DNA of 64,000 nt from Anaerolineales bacterium (GCA_030583905.1 CP129481.1:2758136-2822135); one strand, 5' to 3'; positions 26,895 to 35,347 are shown, counted from the stretch's first letter. Notes: generated from the letters alone by a model not told the origin. A program made the numbers and translations.

Positions 26895-28025
26895 ATGGAC
26901 ATCTCTCAACTTTTCTACGACCTCTTTTTTGATTACACCCTGCGCACAGTGGCGCTTGGCTCTGCCATTTTAGGAATTGTCAGCGGAGCGCTTGGGGCGT
27001 TTGCGGTGCTCCGCAAGCAAAGCCTGCTTGGGGATGCGATCTCGCACGCGGCATTGCCGGGTATCGTCATCGCCTTTTTACTCACCCGCAGTCGCGAACC
27101 CGTGGTGCTGATGCTTGGCGCGTTGATCGCAGGCTGGCTGGCAACGCTCTTCATGCTGAACGTCATCCGCACCACGCGCATCAAGGACGACAGCGCCCTC
27201 GGGCTGGTACTCTCGGTCTTCTTTGGCTTCGGCTTGATGTTATTAACCTTTACCCAAAAACTGCCCGATGCCACCCAGGCGGGTTTGGACAAGTTCCTCT
27301 TCGGTCAAGCCGCCACTTTATTGCAGCGTGACGTGGTTACAATGGCAATTATCGGCGTACTGGCGATCATCTTGCTGATGATCTTTTGGAAGGAATTCAA
27401 ACTCATCACCTTTGACCCCGAATTTGCAGGGAGTCTCGGCTATCCTGTGCGCTTCCTCGACGTTCTGCTCACCACATTGCTGGTCGTTGCCATTGTCATT
27501 GGTTTGCAGACCGTAGGTGTGGTATTGATGTCCGCAATGATCGTGGCGCCTGCGGCTGCGGCTCGCCAATGGACGGACAAACTCAAGAACATGGTCATTC
27601 TCGGCGGGCTGTTCGGCGCACTGGCTGGCGTGAGCGGAACGCTTATCAGCGGGTCGGCAGAGAGATTACCCACGGGTCCCGTGATCGTTTTGTGCATAAG
27701 CGCCATTGTCCTGTTCTCGATGCTATTCGCCACCAATCGCGGGCTGGTCTGGAACTGGTTCCGCAATTTGCAGAACCGACGGAAGCTGCGGGCGCAGGCG
27801 GTGCTGGGTGACCTTAATACGCTCGCCATGCAACATCCCAACGAAGAGCGCGGACATTCCTCCGCGGTACTGCGGGCGATGAGCACGAACCCGGATGGCG
27901 TGTCACTGGCGTTGCACCAACTCAAGGAGCAGGGTTATGCTCAGGAATTGTCGAAAGATGCCTGGGCGTTGACTCAAGCCGGGCTGGACGAAGCAGGCAA
28001 AAGGTCGGAAAAGGAGGCGGAGTAA
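26895..28025 (+). CDS. Metal ABC transporter permease with C-terminal winged-helix-like extension (first)
   Basis: A 376-residue protein. Residues 1-280 are the eight-helix ABC-3 permease (LRKQSLLGDAISHAALPGIV, AMIVAPAAAARQWTDKL). The last 90 residues are soluble and helical, ending LHQLKEQGYAQELSKDAWALTQAGLDEAG, which reads like a DtxR-type winged helix. Such tails occur in some Mn/Fe importers and may regulate transport. The ATG at 26895 is chosen because the earlier GTG lies in a repeat. It is coupled to the next permease by TAATG. Confidence 0.85.
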   Translation: MDISQLFYDLFFDYTLRTVALGSAILGIVSGALGAFAVLRKQSLLGDAISHAALPGIVIAFLLTRSREPVVLMLGALIAGWLATLFMLNVIRTTRIKDDSALGLVLSVFFGFGLMLLTFTQKLPDATQAGLDKFLFGQAATLLQRDVVTMAIIGVLAIILLMIFWKEFKLITFDPEFAGSLGYPVRFLDVLLTTLLVVAIVIGLQTVGVVLMSAMIVAPAAAARQWTDKLKNMVILGGLFGALAGVSGTLISGSAERLPTGPVIVLCISAIVLFSMLFATNRGLVWNWFRNLQNRRKLRAQAVLGDLNTLAMQHPNEERGHSSAVLRAMSTNPDGVSLALHQLKEQGYAQELSKDAWALTQAGLDEAGKRSEKEAE

Positions 28026-29134
28026 TGTCCCCCGCACAACTCGAAATCCAACTCATTGCATCCATTGTCGCAGTCGCGTGCGCATTGCCGGGCGTCTTCC
28101 TCGTGCTGCGGCGCATGGCAATGATGAGCGACGCCATCAGCCACACGGTGTTGCTCGGCATCGTGCTTGCATTCTTTGCAACCAGAAGCCTTACCTCGCC
28201 GCTGCTGCTTGTGGGGGCGGCATTGATGGGCGTCATCACCGTCAGCCTCGTGGAACTGCTCAACCGCACTCAACTTGTGCGTGAAGATGCCGCCATCGGT
28301 TTGGTCTTTCCCGCAATCTTCAGCATCGCAGTCATTTTGATCTCGCGCTTTGCAGGCGATGTTCACCTCGATACCGATGCCGTCCTGCTGGGCGAACTTG
28401 CCTTCGCGCCATTCAACCGCGTGAGGCTTTTCGGTTTGGATTTCGGTCCCGAGGCGATCTACAGCACAGGCGGCATTCTGCTGCTCAATATCGTTTTTAT
28501 CGCGCTGTTCTATAAAGAACTCAAACTTGCCACCTTCGACCCCGCCCTCGCCGCCGCGCTCGGCTTCCTGCCCACCATCATTCATTACGCACTGATGACT
28601 CTCGTTTCGCTCACAGCCGTCGGCTCGTTCGATGCCGTCGGCTCGGTGCTCGTGGTCGCGTTCATGATCGCGCCGCCCGCCGCCGCCTACTTATTGACCG
28701 ACCGCCTCTCCCGCATGTTGATCTACTCTGCACTGATCGGCATCCTCTCCGCCCTGAGCGGATACTGGCTCGCTTATTATTTGGATGCATCCATCGCAGG
28801 CTCGATGGCAACCATGACAGGCGCTTCATTCCTGACCGTATACCTGCTCGCCCCCGAACGCGGACTCATCGCCCAAGCCCGGCGCCGCAAAAACCAGCGC
28901 ATCGAGTTTGCGCTGACCATGCTCACAATGCACATCGCCAATCATACCGCTGCGCAGGAAGCGGAGATCGAGAACGAAGTTATTCACCTGAATGAACATC
29001 TCAAATGGACGCCGCAATTCGCCATGGAGGTTGTCGGCATTGCAGAACGCGCAGGCTTGGTGACCCAGAAGGACGGTCTGCTCACGCTCACTGAAAGCGG
29101 GTTGGCGCGCGCGAGTCAGGAATTCAGCAGTTAA
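28025..29134 (+). CDS. Metal ABC transporter permease with C-terminal winged-helix-like extension (second)
   Basis: A 369-residue partner permease with ABC-3 motifs: LRRMAMMSDAISHTVLLGIV and VLVVAFMIAPPAAAYLLTDRL. After about residue 285 comes a soluble tail with NEHLKWTPQFAMEVVGIAERAGLVTQKDGLLTLTESGLARA, again winged-helix-like. Both permeases carry the tail, so it is probably functional. The gene overlaps the first permease by one base, and its stop codon touches that of the convergent permease-fusion gene. Confidence 0.87.
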   Translation: MSPAQLEIQLIASIVAVACALPGVFLVLRRMAMMSDAISHTVLLGIVLAFFATRSLTSPLLLVGAALMGVITVSLVELLNRTQLVREDAAIGLVFPAIFSIAVILISRFAGDVHLDTDAVLLGELAFAPFNRVRLFGLDFGPEAIYSTGGILLLNIVFIALFYKELKLATFDPALAAALGFLPTIIHYALMTLVSLTAVGSFDAVGSVLVVAFMIAPPAAAYLLTDRLSRMLIYSALIGILSALSGYWLAYYLDASIAGSMATMTGASFLTVYLLAPERGLIAQARRRKNQRIEFALTMLTMHIANHTAAQEAEIENEVIHLNEHLKWTPQFAMEVVGIAERAGLVTQKDGLLTLTESGLARASQEFSS

Positions 29135-31833
29135 TGTTCGCGCAGTCTGGGATTGAGAATACGGTCCAATGTAAAGCCCAGCATGGCAAATGCCAGTGCG
29201 GTGATCAATAGCAGCGCAACAGGCTGGACGATCCAATAGTAGTTGCCGCCAAACCATGAAACGGTCAGCGCTTCGTAGATCATCTTGCCCCAGGTCGGAA
29301 TATACGGGTCGCTTACGCCGAGGAATGCCAGCGTTACTTCGAAGAAGACATATCCCGGCACCATGATGACAAACTGCGGGACAAGGATCGGGATCATGCG
29401 CGGGACGAGATAATTCATAATGATCCGCCAGTTCCCGGCGCCATATGCCTGGGCGGCTTCAATATAGGGCTGTTCCCTGATCTGAAGGAACGCCGAACGG
29501 AACACTTTGATCCCATTGCCGAATATATTGAGCAACACGACGACGCCAAGGATCGCCCAAATACTCTTCGAATACATGATGAACACCATGATCGCCATCG
29601 GCAAGACAGGTAGAATCAGGTTGACATCGGAAATGCGCTGGATAACTTCATCCACCCAGCCGCCAAACCAGGCGCCGAACGCGGCGATCAGCATGGAAAG
29701 CAGGGTGGTAGCCACTGCTCCGATCAGTCCGAACGCCAGCGCCACCGGTGTCCCCCACAGCAGCGCAAGTGTCAGGTCGCGGCGCATGTTATCCGTGCCC
29801 GCCCAGCCGTGTACCTGACCATACACGACCATACGGGCATCAAAATCGGAATCTTCTTCAAAGGTGAAAGCAAGCAGCCGCAGCGTATAGTTTCCCTTCA
29901 ACGGCTTGCCGTCCGGGTCGTCCATATCACGGAACAATCTATCGGACAGGGGTTGATCGCCAAACCTGCTCTTTACGCGGGCGTCCTGCAGCACATAAAA
30001 ACTTGTAGTGGACTGAATGGAAAAACGACCCAAATTCAACTCTTCGCCGTCCGGCTTGATCCAGGTCAGATCGATGAGCGGCTGTTTTTCGCTGTACTGG
30101 GACGACATAAAAATGACCATATCCTTTGGATAGGCTCCATAGTCATAGTCGAACGAAAAATTGATATCGATCTGGTCCATATCTTCAGTAAGCGGGCTGG
30201 AGACCTTGGTGGACACATCATCCTGCGAGTCCATGACCAGGGTTTCAGGAAGTTTGTCGCGCCGGAAGATATTCGTCCACACAGGGGGCGCCAGACGCGG
30301 GTTCTCGATGAACGCCCGTTCTTCGCGCCGCCACATCGCCACAGCCTGATCATACGGAACGAGAATTGCCGTCCCGATGGAAACCGCAATGAGAAACAGG
30401 ATCAACAAGGAGCTTATCAGCGCGGCGGGGTCGCGAAGGATCATGAGGAAGACCGGAGAGATCCTCTGCCAGAGACTTTCACGCTTCGGTCGGGATGTCG
30501 ACGAATACGATGTCTCTCCGGGTTCATCCAATGTTTTCTTCTCCCGCGTCGAATGGGCGCCTAACGATACAGACGCATCCGTTTTTTTGCGCCGCAGCCA
30601 GGATATTATCCCCTGCGATCTGGTAAAGGATGTACGGGTTTGGCTCACAGAACCGATCTGGATGCGCGGATCGAGAATGGCGCTGAGAACATCGAGAATG
30701 AACACGGTTATTACAAGCAGGTAGGCAAAACACACAACAATGGCAACCACCATGGGCGTATCGAAGAAACGCACCGCGCGCAGGAATAACTGCCCTATGC
30801 CCTGCCAGTAGAACAACACCTCCAGCGCGATCGCCCCCTGCCAGAGCCCGATCATGGTTAAGGAAAAGTTGGTCAGGATGTACGGCAGGCTGGGACGCAG
30901 AATGTGCGTTCGTTCCAGTCTGGAGTTCGGCAGTCCCTTGGCGCGCGCCATCTCAACATAGTCTTCGCCGGAATAGATGAGAAAGTAGCTGCGCCAGTAA
31001 TAGATGGTTTGAAAAATGGCGCTGATGAAGATCGCCAGAAAAGGCAGTACCATGTATCGAGCCAAAAAGGGAAGGTATTCGACCCAATTTTCAGCCATCA
31101 ATATTTCCACATGTTTGGGGAAAGGCAGGATGCGGAGCTGCGCGGAAAACAGGATGATCAGCCAAATTCCATGCACCCAGGCGGGAACGGATGAAAGCGG
31201 CGAAAGGGCAACGATCAAGCGGTCCCAAAAACCGCCGTAATTACGTGAGATCCGCATGGAAACTGCCAGGCTTATCAGGAAAACGAGCAAATTCGCGCCG
31301 CCTATCAAGATCAAGGTATAGGGCAGTGCAAGTTTGAGAATGGACTGGATGTCGTTGGTTCTGCTTGCAGAGGAAATATAGGTGGTGCTGTAATTGTGGC
31401 GGGTGTTTCCAAAATCCAGCATCAACCCATGTATGAGCCAGTTCCAGGTACGCAGGAGGAACGGTTCGTGCAAGCCGTAGGATTCCTCTAGTTCCCATCG
31501 CATCGCTTCGATCTGCACTTCCCGCTGGTCAAGCGGGACGTCGCGCAGCCAGCCGCCCCGAAGCATCCCAAGGATCGTTTCGTTAATTCTCCCCTCGAAG
31601 ATCTTGTCAATGTACCCGCCAAAGTTGGCGACCATGATGGTCAGATACAGACCAGCCGCAACCGCGAGGAGCAGCGTGATACTCCGAAACACCATGTAGC
31701 TTGCCACACGCTTGATCGTCCGGAATAATGGGCGGGATGGTTTCCCCAGGCGGGCTTCGTCATCATTGATGGGTAGACTATTCAATTCGCAATCCTTTTC
31801 AGGTGGGATAAACAAAAAAAATCGACCCAACAA
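29131..31833 (-). CDS. Fused DppB-DppC-type ABC permease
   Basis: A protein of about 900 residues joining both permeases of a peptide/nickel-type importer. The N-terminal half (residues about 25-420) has the DppB opening and EDYVEMARAKGLPNSRLERTHILRPSLPYIL, its EAA loop. A linker of about 60 polar residues follows. The C-terminal half has an extra domain of about 200 residues between its first helix and the DppC core, whose EAA loop is QPYIEAAQAYGAGNWRIIMNYLVPRM. No binding protein or ATPase is adjacent. The start is uncertain: TTG at 31833, or TTG at 31785 with AAAGGA seven bases upstream. Confidence 0.85.
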   Translation of the reverse strand: MLGRFFLFIPPEKDCELNSLPINDDEARLGKPSRPLFRTIKRVASYMVFRSITLLLAVAAGLYLTIMVANFGGYIDKIFEGRINETILGMLRGGWLRDVPLDQREVQIEAMRWELEESYGLHEPFLLRTWNWLIHGLMLDFGNTRHNYSTTYISSASRTNDIQSILKLALPYTLILIGGANLLVFLISLAVSMRISRNYGGFWDRLIVALSPLSSVPAWVHGIWLIILFSAQLRILPFPKHVEILMAENWVEYLPFLARYMVLPFLAIFISAIFQTIYYWRSYFLIYSGEDYVEMARAKGLPNSRLERTHILRPSLPYILTNFSLTMIGLWQGAIALEVLFYWQGIGQLFLRAVRFFDTPMVVAIVVCFAYLLVITVFILDVLSAILDPRIQIGSVSQTRTSFTRSQGIISWLRRKKTDASVSLGAHSTREKKTLDEPGETSYSSTSRPKRESLWQRISPVFLMILRDPAALISSLLILFLIAVSIGTAILVPYDQAVAMWRREERAFIENPRLAPPVWTNIFRRDKLPETLVMDSQDDVSTKVSSPLTEDMDQIDINFSFDYDYGAYPKDMVIFMSSQYSEKQPLIDLTWIKPDGEELNLGRFSIQSTTSFYVLQDARVKSRFGDQPLSDRLFRDMDDPDGKPLKGNYTLRLLAFTFEEDSDFDARMVVYGQVHGWAGTDNMRRDLTLALLWGTPVALAFGLIGAVATTLLSMLIAAFGAWFGGWVDEVIQRISDVNLILPVLPMAIMVFIMYSKSIWAILGVVVLLNIFGNGIKVFRSAFLQIREQPYIEAAQAYGAGNWRIIMNYLVPRMIPILVPQFVIMVPGYVFFEVTLAFLGVSDPYIPTWGKMIYEALTVSWFGGNYYWIVQPVALLLITALAFAMLGFTLDRILNPRLREH

Positions 31834-31912
31834 AGCCGGTCAATCTTGAAGCCTTATTATAATGTGAAATGTAAATATGACAATCATCCGGCAAACCGGT
31901 GATGCGCAGGAA

Positions 31913-31941
31913 TTGACAAAATAAACTTTTTACACTAATAT
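31913..31941 (+). promoter_or_regulatory. Near-consensus promoter of the arsR-rhodanese-ATPase operon
   Basis: TTGACA (31913-31918), a 17-bp spacer and TAATAT (31936-31941). The operator palindrome overlaps the -10 and the expected transcription start. Confidence 0.85.
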
Positions 31942-31962
31942 ATGAATAGTTGCTCATATATT
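31937..31962. promoter_or_regulatory. ArsR/SmtB-type operator
   Basis: Perfect 9-bp inverted arms AATATATGA (31937-31945) and TCATATATT (31954-31962) are separated by 8 bp. AT-rich interrupted palindromes ending just before the repressor gene are typical of SmtB/CzrA/CadC-like metal sensors. Confidence 0.75.
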
Positions 31963-31964
31963 CA

Positions 31965-32258
31965 ATGATAAAACTCACAGAACTCAAAGCCATCCAGTTA
32001 GCCGAACTCTTCAGTTCCCTCAGCGACGCCAGCCGCATCCGCATCATTGCCCTGCTCATGGACGGGGAAATGTCGGTCCGCGCCATTGCTGATGGACTCG
32101 GCATGACCGAATCAGCCGTCTCGCATCAACTGCGCGGACTGCGCCAGATGCACCTCGTCCGCGCGCGGAAATCGGGCAGGCAGGTTTTTTACACGCTGGA
32201 CGACGACCATGTTGCGCGGTTGTTCACCCTGGGATTAGACCATGTTCAACATGGATAA
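31965..32258 (+). CDS. ArsR/SmtB-family transcriptional repressor
   Basis: A 97-residue winged-helix protein. LAELFSSLSDASRIRIIALLMDG, MSVRAIADGLGMTESAVSHQLRGLRQMHLVRARKSGRQVFYTLDDDHV is the standard ArsR DNA-binding core. The alpha-3 segment lacks the ELCVCDL cysteines of ArsR/CadC; the C-terminal HVARLFTLGLDHVQHG has several His and Asp residues like alpha-5 Zn sites in SmtB/CzrA, so a metal such as Zn or Cd is the likely inducer (inference). The ATG at 31965 is preferred to a TTG at 31950, which would lie inside the operator. Confidence 0.88.
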   Translation: MIKLTELKAIQLAELFSSLSDASRIRIIALLMDGEMSVRAIADGLGMTESAVSHQLRGLRQMHLVRARKSGRQVFYTLDDDHVARLFTLGLDHVQHG

Positions 32259-32298
32259 GCATGAGAAAGCAAACTTTATACAGATAAGGAAATAAGCC

Positions 32299-32766
32299 AT
32301 GCCCCCACGAAGAAAGAGAAAAAAACAACCTTTTCCCCTGCTCCTTTTCATTGGAGGCGGAATCGCATTGCTCATTTTGGCGTTCCTGCTTGCCAATCAA
32401 AATGCAGCCACCCCGACACAGACAGTCGCCGGAGACATCCCCTACCCTGAGATTCAACGCGTCTCTCTCGCGGACGCCAGAGTCGCACTTGAATCCGGCA
32501 CTGCCATCCTGCTGGATGTCCGTTCGGCAGATGCGTTCGCCGGACAACACATTGCAGGCGCGGTCAACATTCCTGTTGCGGAAATTCAAATCCGTCTCAG
32601 CGAACTCGACCCAAATGCCTGGATCATCCCCTACTGCACCTGACCGAGCGAAGAATTGAGCGCCCGTGCGGCGTCCACTCTGCTCGAAAACGGTTTTACC
32701 AATGTCACTCCTTTACTCGGCGGATTCGCAGCCTGGATCAATGCAGGCTACCCGACTGCACCATAA
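32299..32766 (+). CDS. Membrane-anchored rhodanese, probable selenoprotein (TGA at 32641 read as Sec)
   Basis: A single N-terminal helix (residues about 13-32) anchors a rhodanese domain: VSLADARVALESGTAILLDV, GHIAGAVNIP-like text (QHIAGAVNIPV), then IIPYCT at residues 109-114. The next codon is TGA (32641-32643). The same frame continues with PSEELSARAASTLLENGF and LLGGFAAWINAGYP to a TAA at 32764-32766, which is exactly the missing C-terminal half of the fold. Related rhodaneses read YCxCP(N/S)E here, so TGA replaces the second Cys of C-x-C at position 115. A SECIS-like hairpin follows. Alternatives are a nonsense mutation or read error. The full length would be 155 residues. Confidence 0.72.
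32658..32680 (+). promoter_or_regulatory. SECIS-like hairpin downstream of in-frame TGA
   Basis: GAG/CTC (32658-32660 with 32678-32680) and CGCC/GGCG (32661-32664 with 32670-32673) pair around the loop CGTGC, with a 4-nt bulge on the 3' side. The loop starts 21 nt after the TGA and has G as its second base, within the usual range for bacterial SECIS elements. By-eye folding only. Confidence 0.5.
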
Positions 32767-32776
32767 TCAAATAAAC

Positions 32777-33205
32777 ATGTTCAATAAAATTCGCTTCATA
32801 CATATCCTATTGTTCGCAATGCTACTGCTCACTGCCTGCCAGCCAGCGGAAAAGACACATCAGATCGGCATCGAGGCGGAAATGGACGGAGTCCCCTACC
32901 GCGTTGTATCTGTAGCCGAACTTCAAACCATGCTGGATGCCAAGGATTTCTTCATGGTCAATGTTCACACGCCTTTCGAAGGGAATATCCCGCAGACCGA
33001 TCTGCACCTTCCCTACGATGAGATCTCACAGAACCTGGATCAACTTCCGGCGGAGAAGGATGCGAAGATCGTCATCTACTGCTTTACATCGGGCATGGCG
33101 AAGCAAGCCATTGCCATATTGGTCGCACAGGGCTATACCAATCTCTGGATGCTGGACGGCGGGACGACCGAATGGCAAGCCGCAGGTCTGACGCTCGAAA
33201 AATAA
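32777..33205 (+). CDS. Rhodanese-domain lipoprotein
   Basis: A 142-residue lipoprotein: signal with lipobox LLLTAC (Cys20) and a rhodanese domain with VSVAELQTMLDAKDFFMVNV, the active-site loop VIYCFTSGMAKQA (Cys is the likely sulfur carrier) and LWMLDGGTTEWQAAG. It begins 10 nt after the proposed selenoprotein and ends 2 nt before the P-type ATPase. It may receive or supply sulfur outside the membrane next to the first rhodanese (inference). A longer in-frame start at 32666 overlaps the first rhodanese and lacks a signal peptide at its N-terminus. Confidence 0.85.
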   Translation: MFNKIRFIHILLFAMLLLTACQPAEKTHQIGIEAEMDGVPYRVVSVAELQTMLDAKDFFMVNVHTPFEGNIPQTDLHLPYDEISQNLDQLPAEKDAKIVIYCFTSGMAKQAIAILVAQGYTNLWMLDGGTTEWQAAGLTLEK

Positions 33206-33207
33206 AT

Positions 33208-35295
33208 ATGAACCAAATCCAAACCATCGAGATCCCCATTGCAGGCATGGACTGCGCCGAATGCACGCAGCACGTTCAACATGCCATTGCGGGCGTAACG
33301 GGCGTACAAAAAGTGGATGTATTCCTCACGTCTGAAAAAGCCATTGTGCAGTTGAATCCATCGCTTGTAAAAATGATGGACATCCGCGCCGCGATCAAGC
33401 ATGCGGGGTACTCCGTGGCGCAAGATGATGATGAAAAAACACCCAATGCCATGCTTGCGGATTTTTCGTACCGCATGTTCACCGCGTTTGGACTTGCTTT
33501 CGGCGTGGTCATCATCATCGTTGTTCTCGGCGAATGGCTGGGACTGCTCGAAGGCTTAACCGAATTCATCCCCTTCCCTGTTGGCGCCGCGCTGGTGCTG
33601 CTCGGCGGCGCGCCGATCTTCTTCAACGTCATCCGCGCAGCATTGAAAAAACAGGTGATCGCGCATACGCTGATGAGCGTTGGCGCGATCGCCGCGCTCG
33701 TCGTCGGCGAATGGACAACGGGCATGGTGGTCATCTTCTTCATGCACATCGGCAGCTATACTGAACGTCTCACCGCCGAAGGCGCGCGCCGCGCTGTCAA
33801 AGACCTGACAGCAATGGCTCCGCAAATCGCGCGCGTGGAACGCGATGGCGAAGAAAAAGAAATTCCCATCGCAGACGTTGAAATGAACGACATCGTCGTT
33901 GTGCGCCCCGGCGAAACGATCCCAGTGGATGGAGAAGTCGTTGCGGGCCACGCGGCAGTGGACCAATCGTCGGTGACGGGAGAGGCGATGCCCGTGGAAG
34001 CAGGTGTCGGGTCACAGGTGCGCGGCGCAACCATTCTCAGGCAGGGCACGCTCAAAATCCGCACACAAGCCGTGGGAGCGCAGTCCATGTTCGGGCGCGT
34101 CATCAAGATGGTCGAAGAAGCTGAAGCCCACCGTGCGGATGTCCAGCGATTCGCCGACAAATTCAGCGCGTATTACCTGCCCGTCGTGGCAGGCATCGCC
34201 GCGCTCACGTTTTTGATCAGCCGCAACGCGCTCGCCACGGCGGCAGTGTTGCTCGTGGCATGTTCCTGCACCATCGCGCTTGCTACGCCCATCGCCATGC
34301 TCGCCACCATCGGCTCGAACGCCAAACGCGGCGTGCTCATCAAAGGCGGCAAATATCTTGAAACGCTTGCGCGCGCCGACGTGTTGTTGATCGACAAAAC
34401 GGGAACGCTGACACTTGGCAAGCCGATCGTGACGGATGTAATTTCATTGAACGGCATGGACGAGAACTCGCTTCTTTCCTATGCCGCATCTGCCGACCGT
34501 TACTCCGAGCATCCCCTCGCCGACGCCTTGCGCCGCTCCGCGCAGGAACGCGGCTTGGATCTGCGCGATGCCGTTAACTTCGAATCGCTCACAGGCATTG
34601 GCGTCAACGCGGATGTGGGCGGCAAAAAAATATCGGTTGGGCGGCATGCGTTGAACGGCTCCCCCACGCCCGCACAGGCAACAGAATTGGAAGCGCACGG
34701 CAAGACGGTGTTATTCATTTCGCTGAATGATACCTTGGCAGGTTTCATCGCTGTATCAGATACCCTGCGAAACGAAGCCCCGGAAGCTTTACAGGAGTCC
34801 AAACGGCTCGGCATCAAAACGATCGAATTGCTCACCGGCGACAACGAACGCGCAGCGTCTTCCGTTGCGCATTCGCTCAACATTTCGTACCGCGCAGGCT
34901 TACTGCCCGAAGACAAGATCCGCATCGTGAAGGAATATCAATCGCAGGGACGCATCGTCATCATGGCGGGCGACGGCATCAACGACGCGCCCGCACTCGC
35001 GCAAGCGAACATCGGTATTGCCATGAAGGCAGGCACTGATGTCGCCATCGAAGCCGCTCACATCACCCTCCTGCGCGAAGATTGGATGTTGATCCCGCAA
35101 GTCATTGCCGCCGCCCAACGGACAATGCGCGTGGTAAAAGGCAATCTTGGTTTTACCGCCGCGTTCAACATCGTCGGACTTACACTCGCAGCATTCGGAT
35201 TCCTTCCGCCCATGCTTGCCGCCGCACTGCAATCCATCCCAGATTTGGGTATTCTTGGAAATTCGGCGCGATTGCTAAAAAACGCCAATCGATGA
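33208..35295 (+). CDS. P1B-type heavy-metal ATPase with CSC transmembrane motif
   Basis: A 695-residue metal pump. Residues 1-75 form a heavy-metal-associated domain with GMDCAEC. Further motifs are SSVTGEAMPVE (actuator), LIDKTGTLTLGK (phosphorylated Asp396), SEHPLADALRRSA (His of the nucleotide site) and MAGDGINDAPALAQANIGIAM. The membrane metal site is ACSCTIALATP, i.e. CSC at 352-354 in place of the usual CPC. CSC has been described for a minor, poorly characterised P1B subgroup. About eight helices. It closes the operon; export of a thiophilic or transition metal is likely. Confidence 0.9.
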   Translation: MNQIQTIEIPIAGMDCAECTQHVQHAIAGVTGVQKVDVFLTSEKAIVQLNPSLVKMMDIRAAIKHAGYSVAQDDDEKTPNAMLADFSYRMFTAFGLAFGVVIIIVVLGEWLGLLEGLTEFIPFPVGAALVLLGGAPIFFNVIRAALKKQVIAHTLMSVGAIAALVVGEWTTGMVVIFFMHIGSYTERLTAEGARRAVKDLTAMAPQIARVERDGEEKEIPIADVEMNDIVVVRPGETIPVDGEVVAGHAAVDQSSVTGEAMPVEAGVGSQVRGATILRQGTLKIRTQAVGAQSMFGRVIKMVEEAEAHRADVQRFADKFSAYYLPVVAGIAALTFLISRNALATAAVLLVACSCTIALATPIAMLATIGSNAKRGVLIKGGKYLETLARADVLLIDKTGTLTLGKPIVTDVISLNGMDENSLLSYAASADRYSEHPLADALRRSAQERGLDLRDAVNFESLTGIGVNADVGGKKISVGRHALNGSPTPAQATELEAHGKTVLFISLNDTLAGFIAVSDTLRNEAPEALQESKRLGIKTIELLTGDNERAASSVAHSLNISYRAGLLPEDKIRIVKEYQSQGRIVIMAGDGINDAPALAQANIGIAMKAGTDVAIEAAHITLLREDWMLIPQVIAAAQRTMRVVKGNLGFTAAFNIVGLTLAAFGFLPPMLAAALQSIPDLGILGNSARLLKNANR

Positions 35296-35301
35296 CAAAG
35301 G

Positions 35302-35339
35302 ACAAAAAAAGAGACGGCTTGCGCCGTCTCTTTTTTTGT
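35302..35339. terminator. Bidirectional terminator
   Basis: A perfect 17-bp inverted repeat (35302-35318 and 35323-35339) has core GAGACGGC/GCCGTCTC and A7/T7 flanks, so it ends transcription from both the P-type ATPase gene and the convergent secreted-protein gene. Confidence 0.92.
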
Positions 35340-35347
35340 TACTCAAC

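Noticed and set aside
32299..32643. Rhodanese as a short 114-residue gene ending at the TGA
   Set aside because: It would stop right at the active-site loop and lose half the fold, while the downstream codons encode precisely the missing half in the same frame. A plain nonsense pseudogene remains possible but explains the intact tail and hairpin less well.
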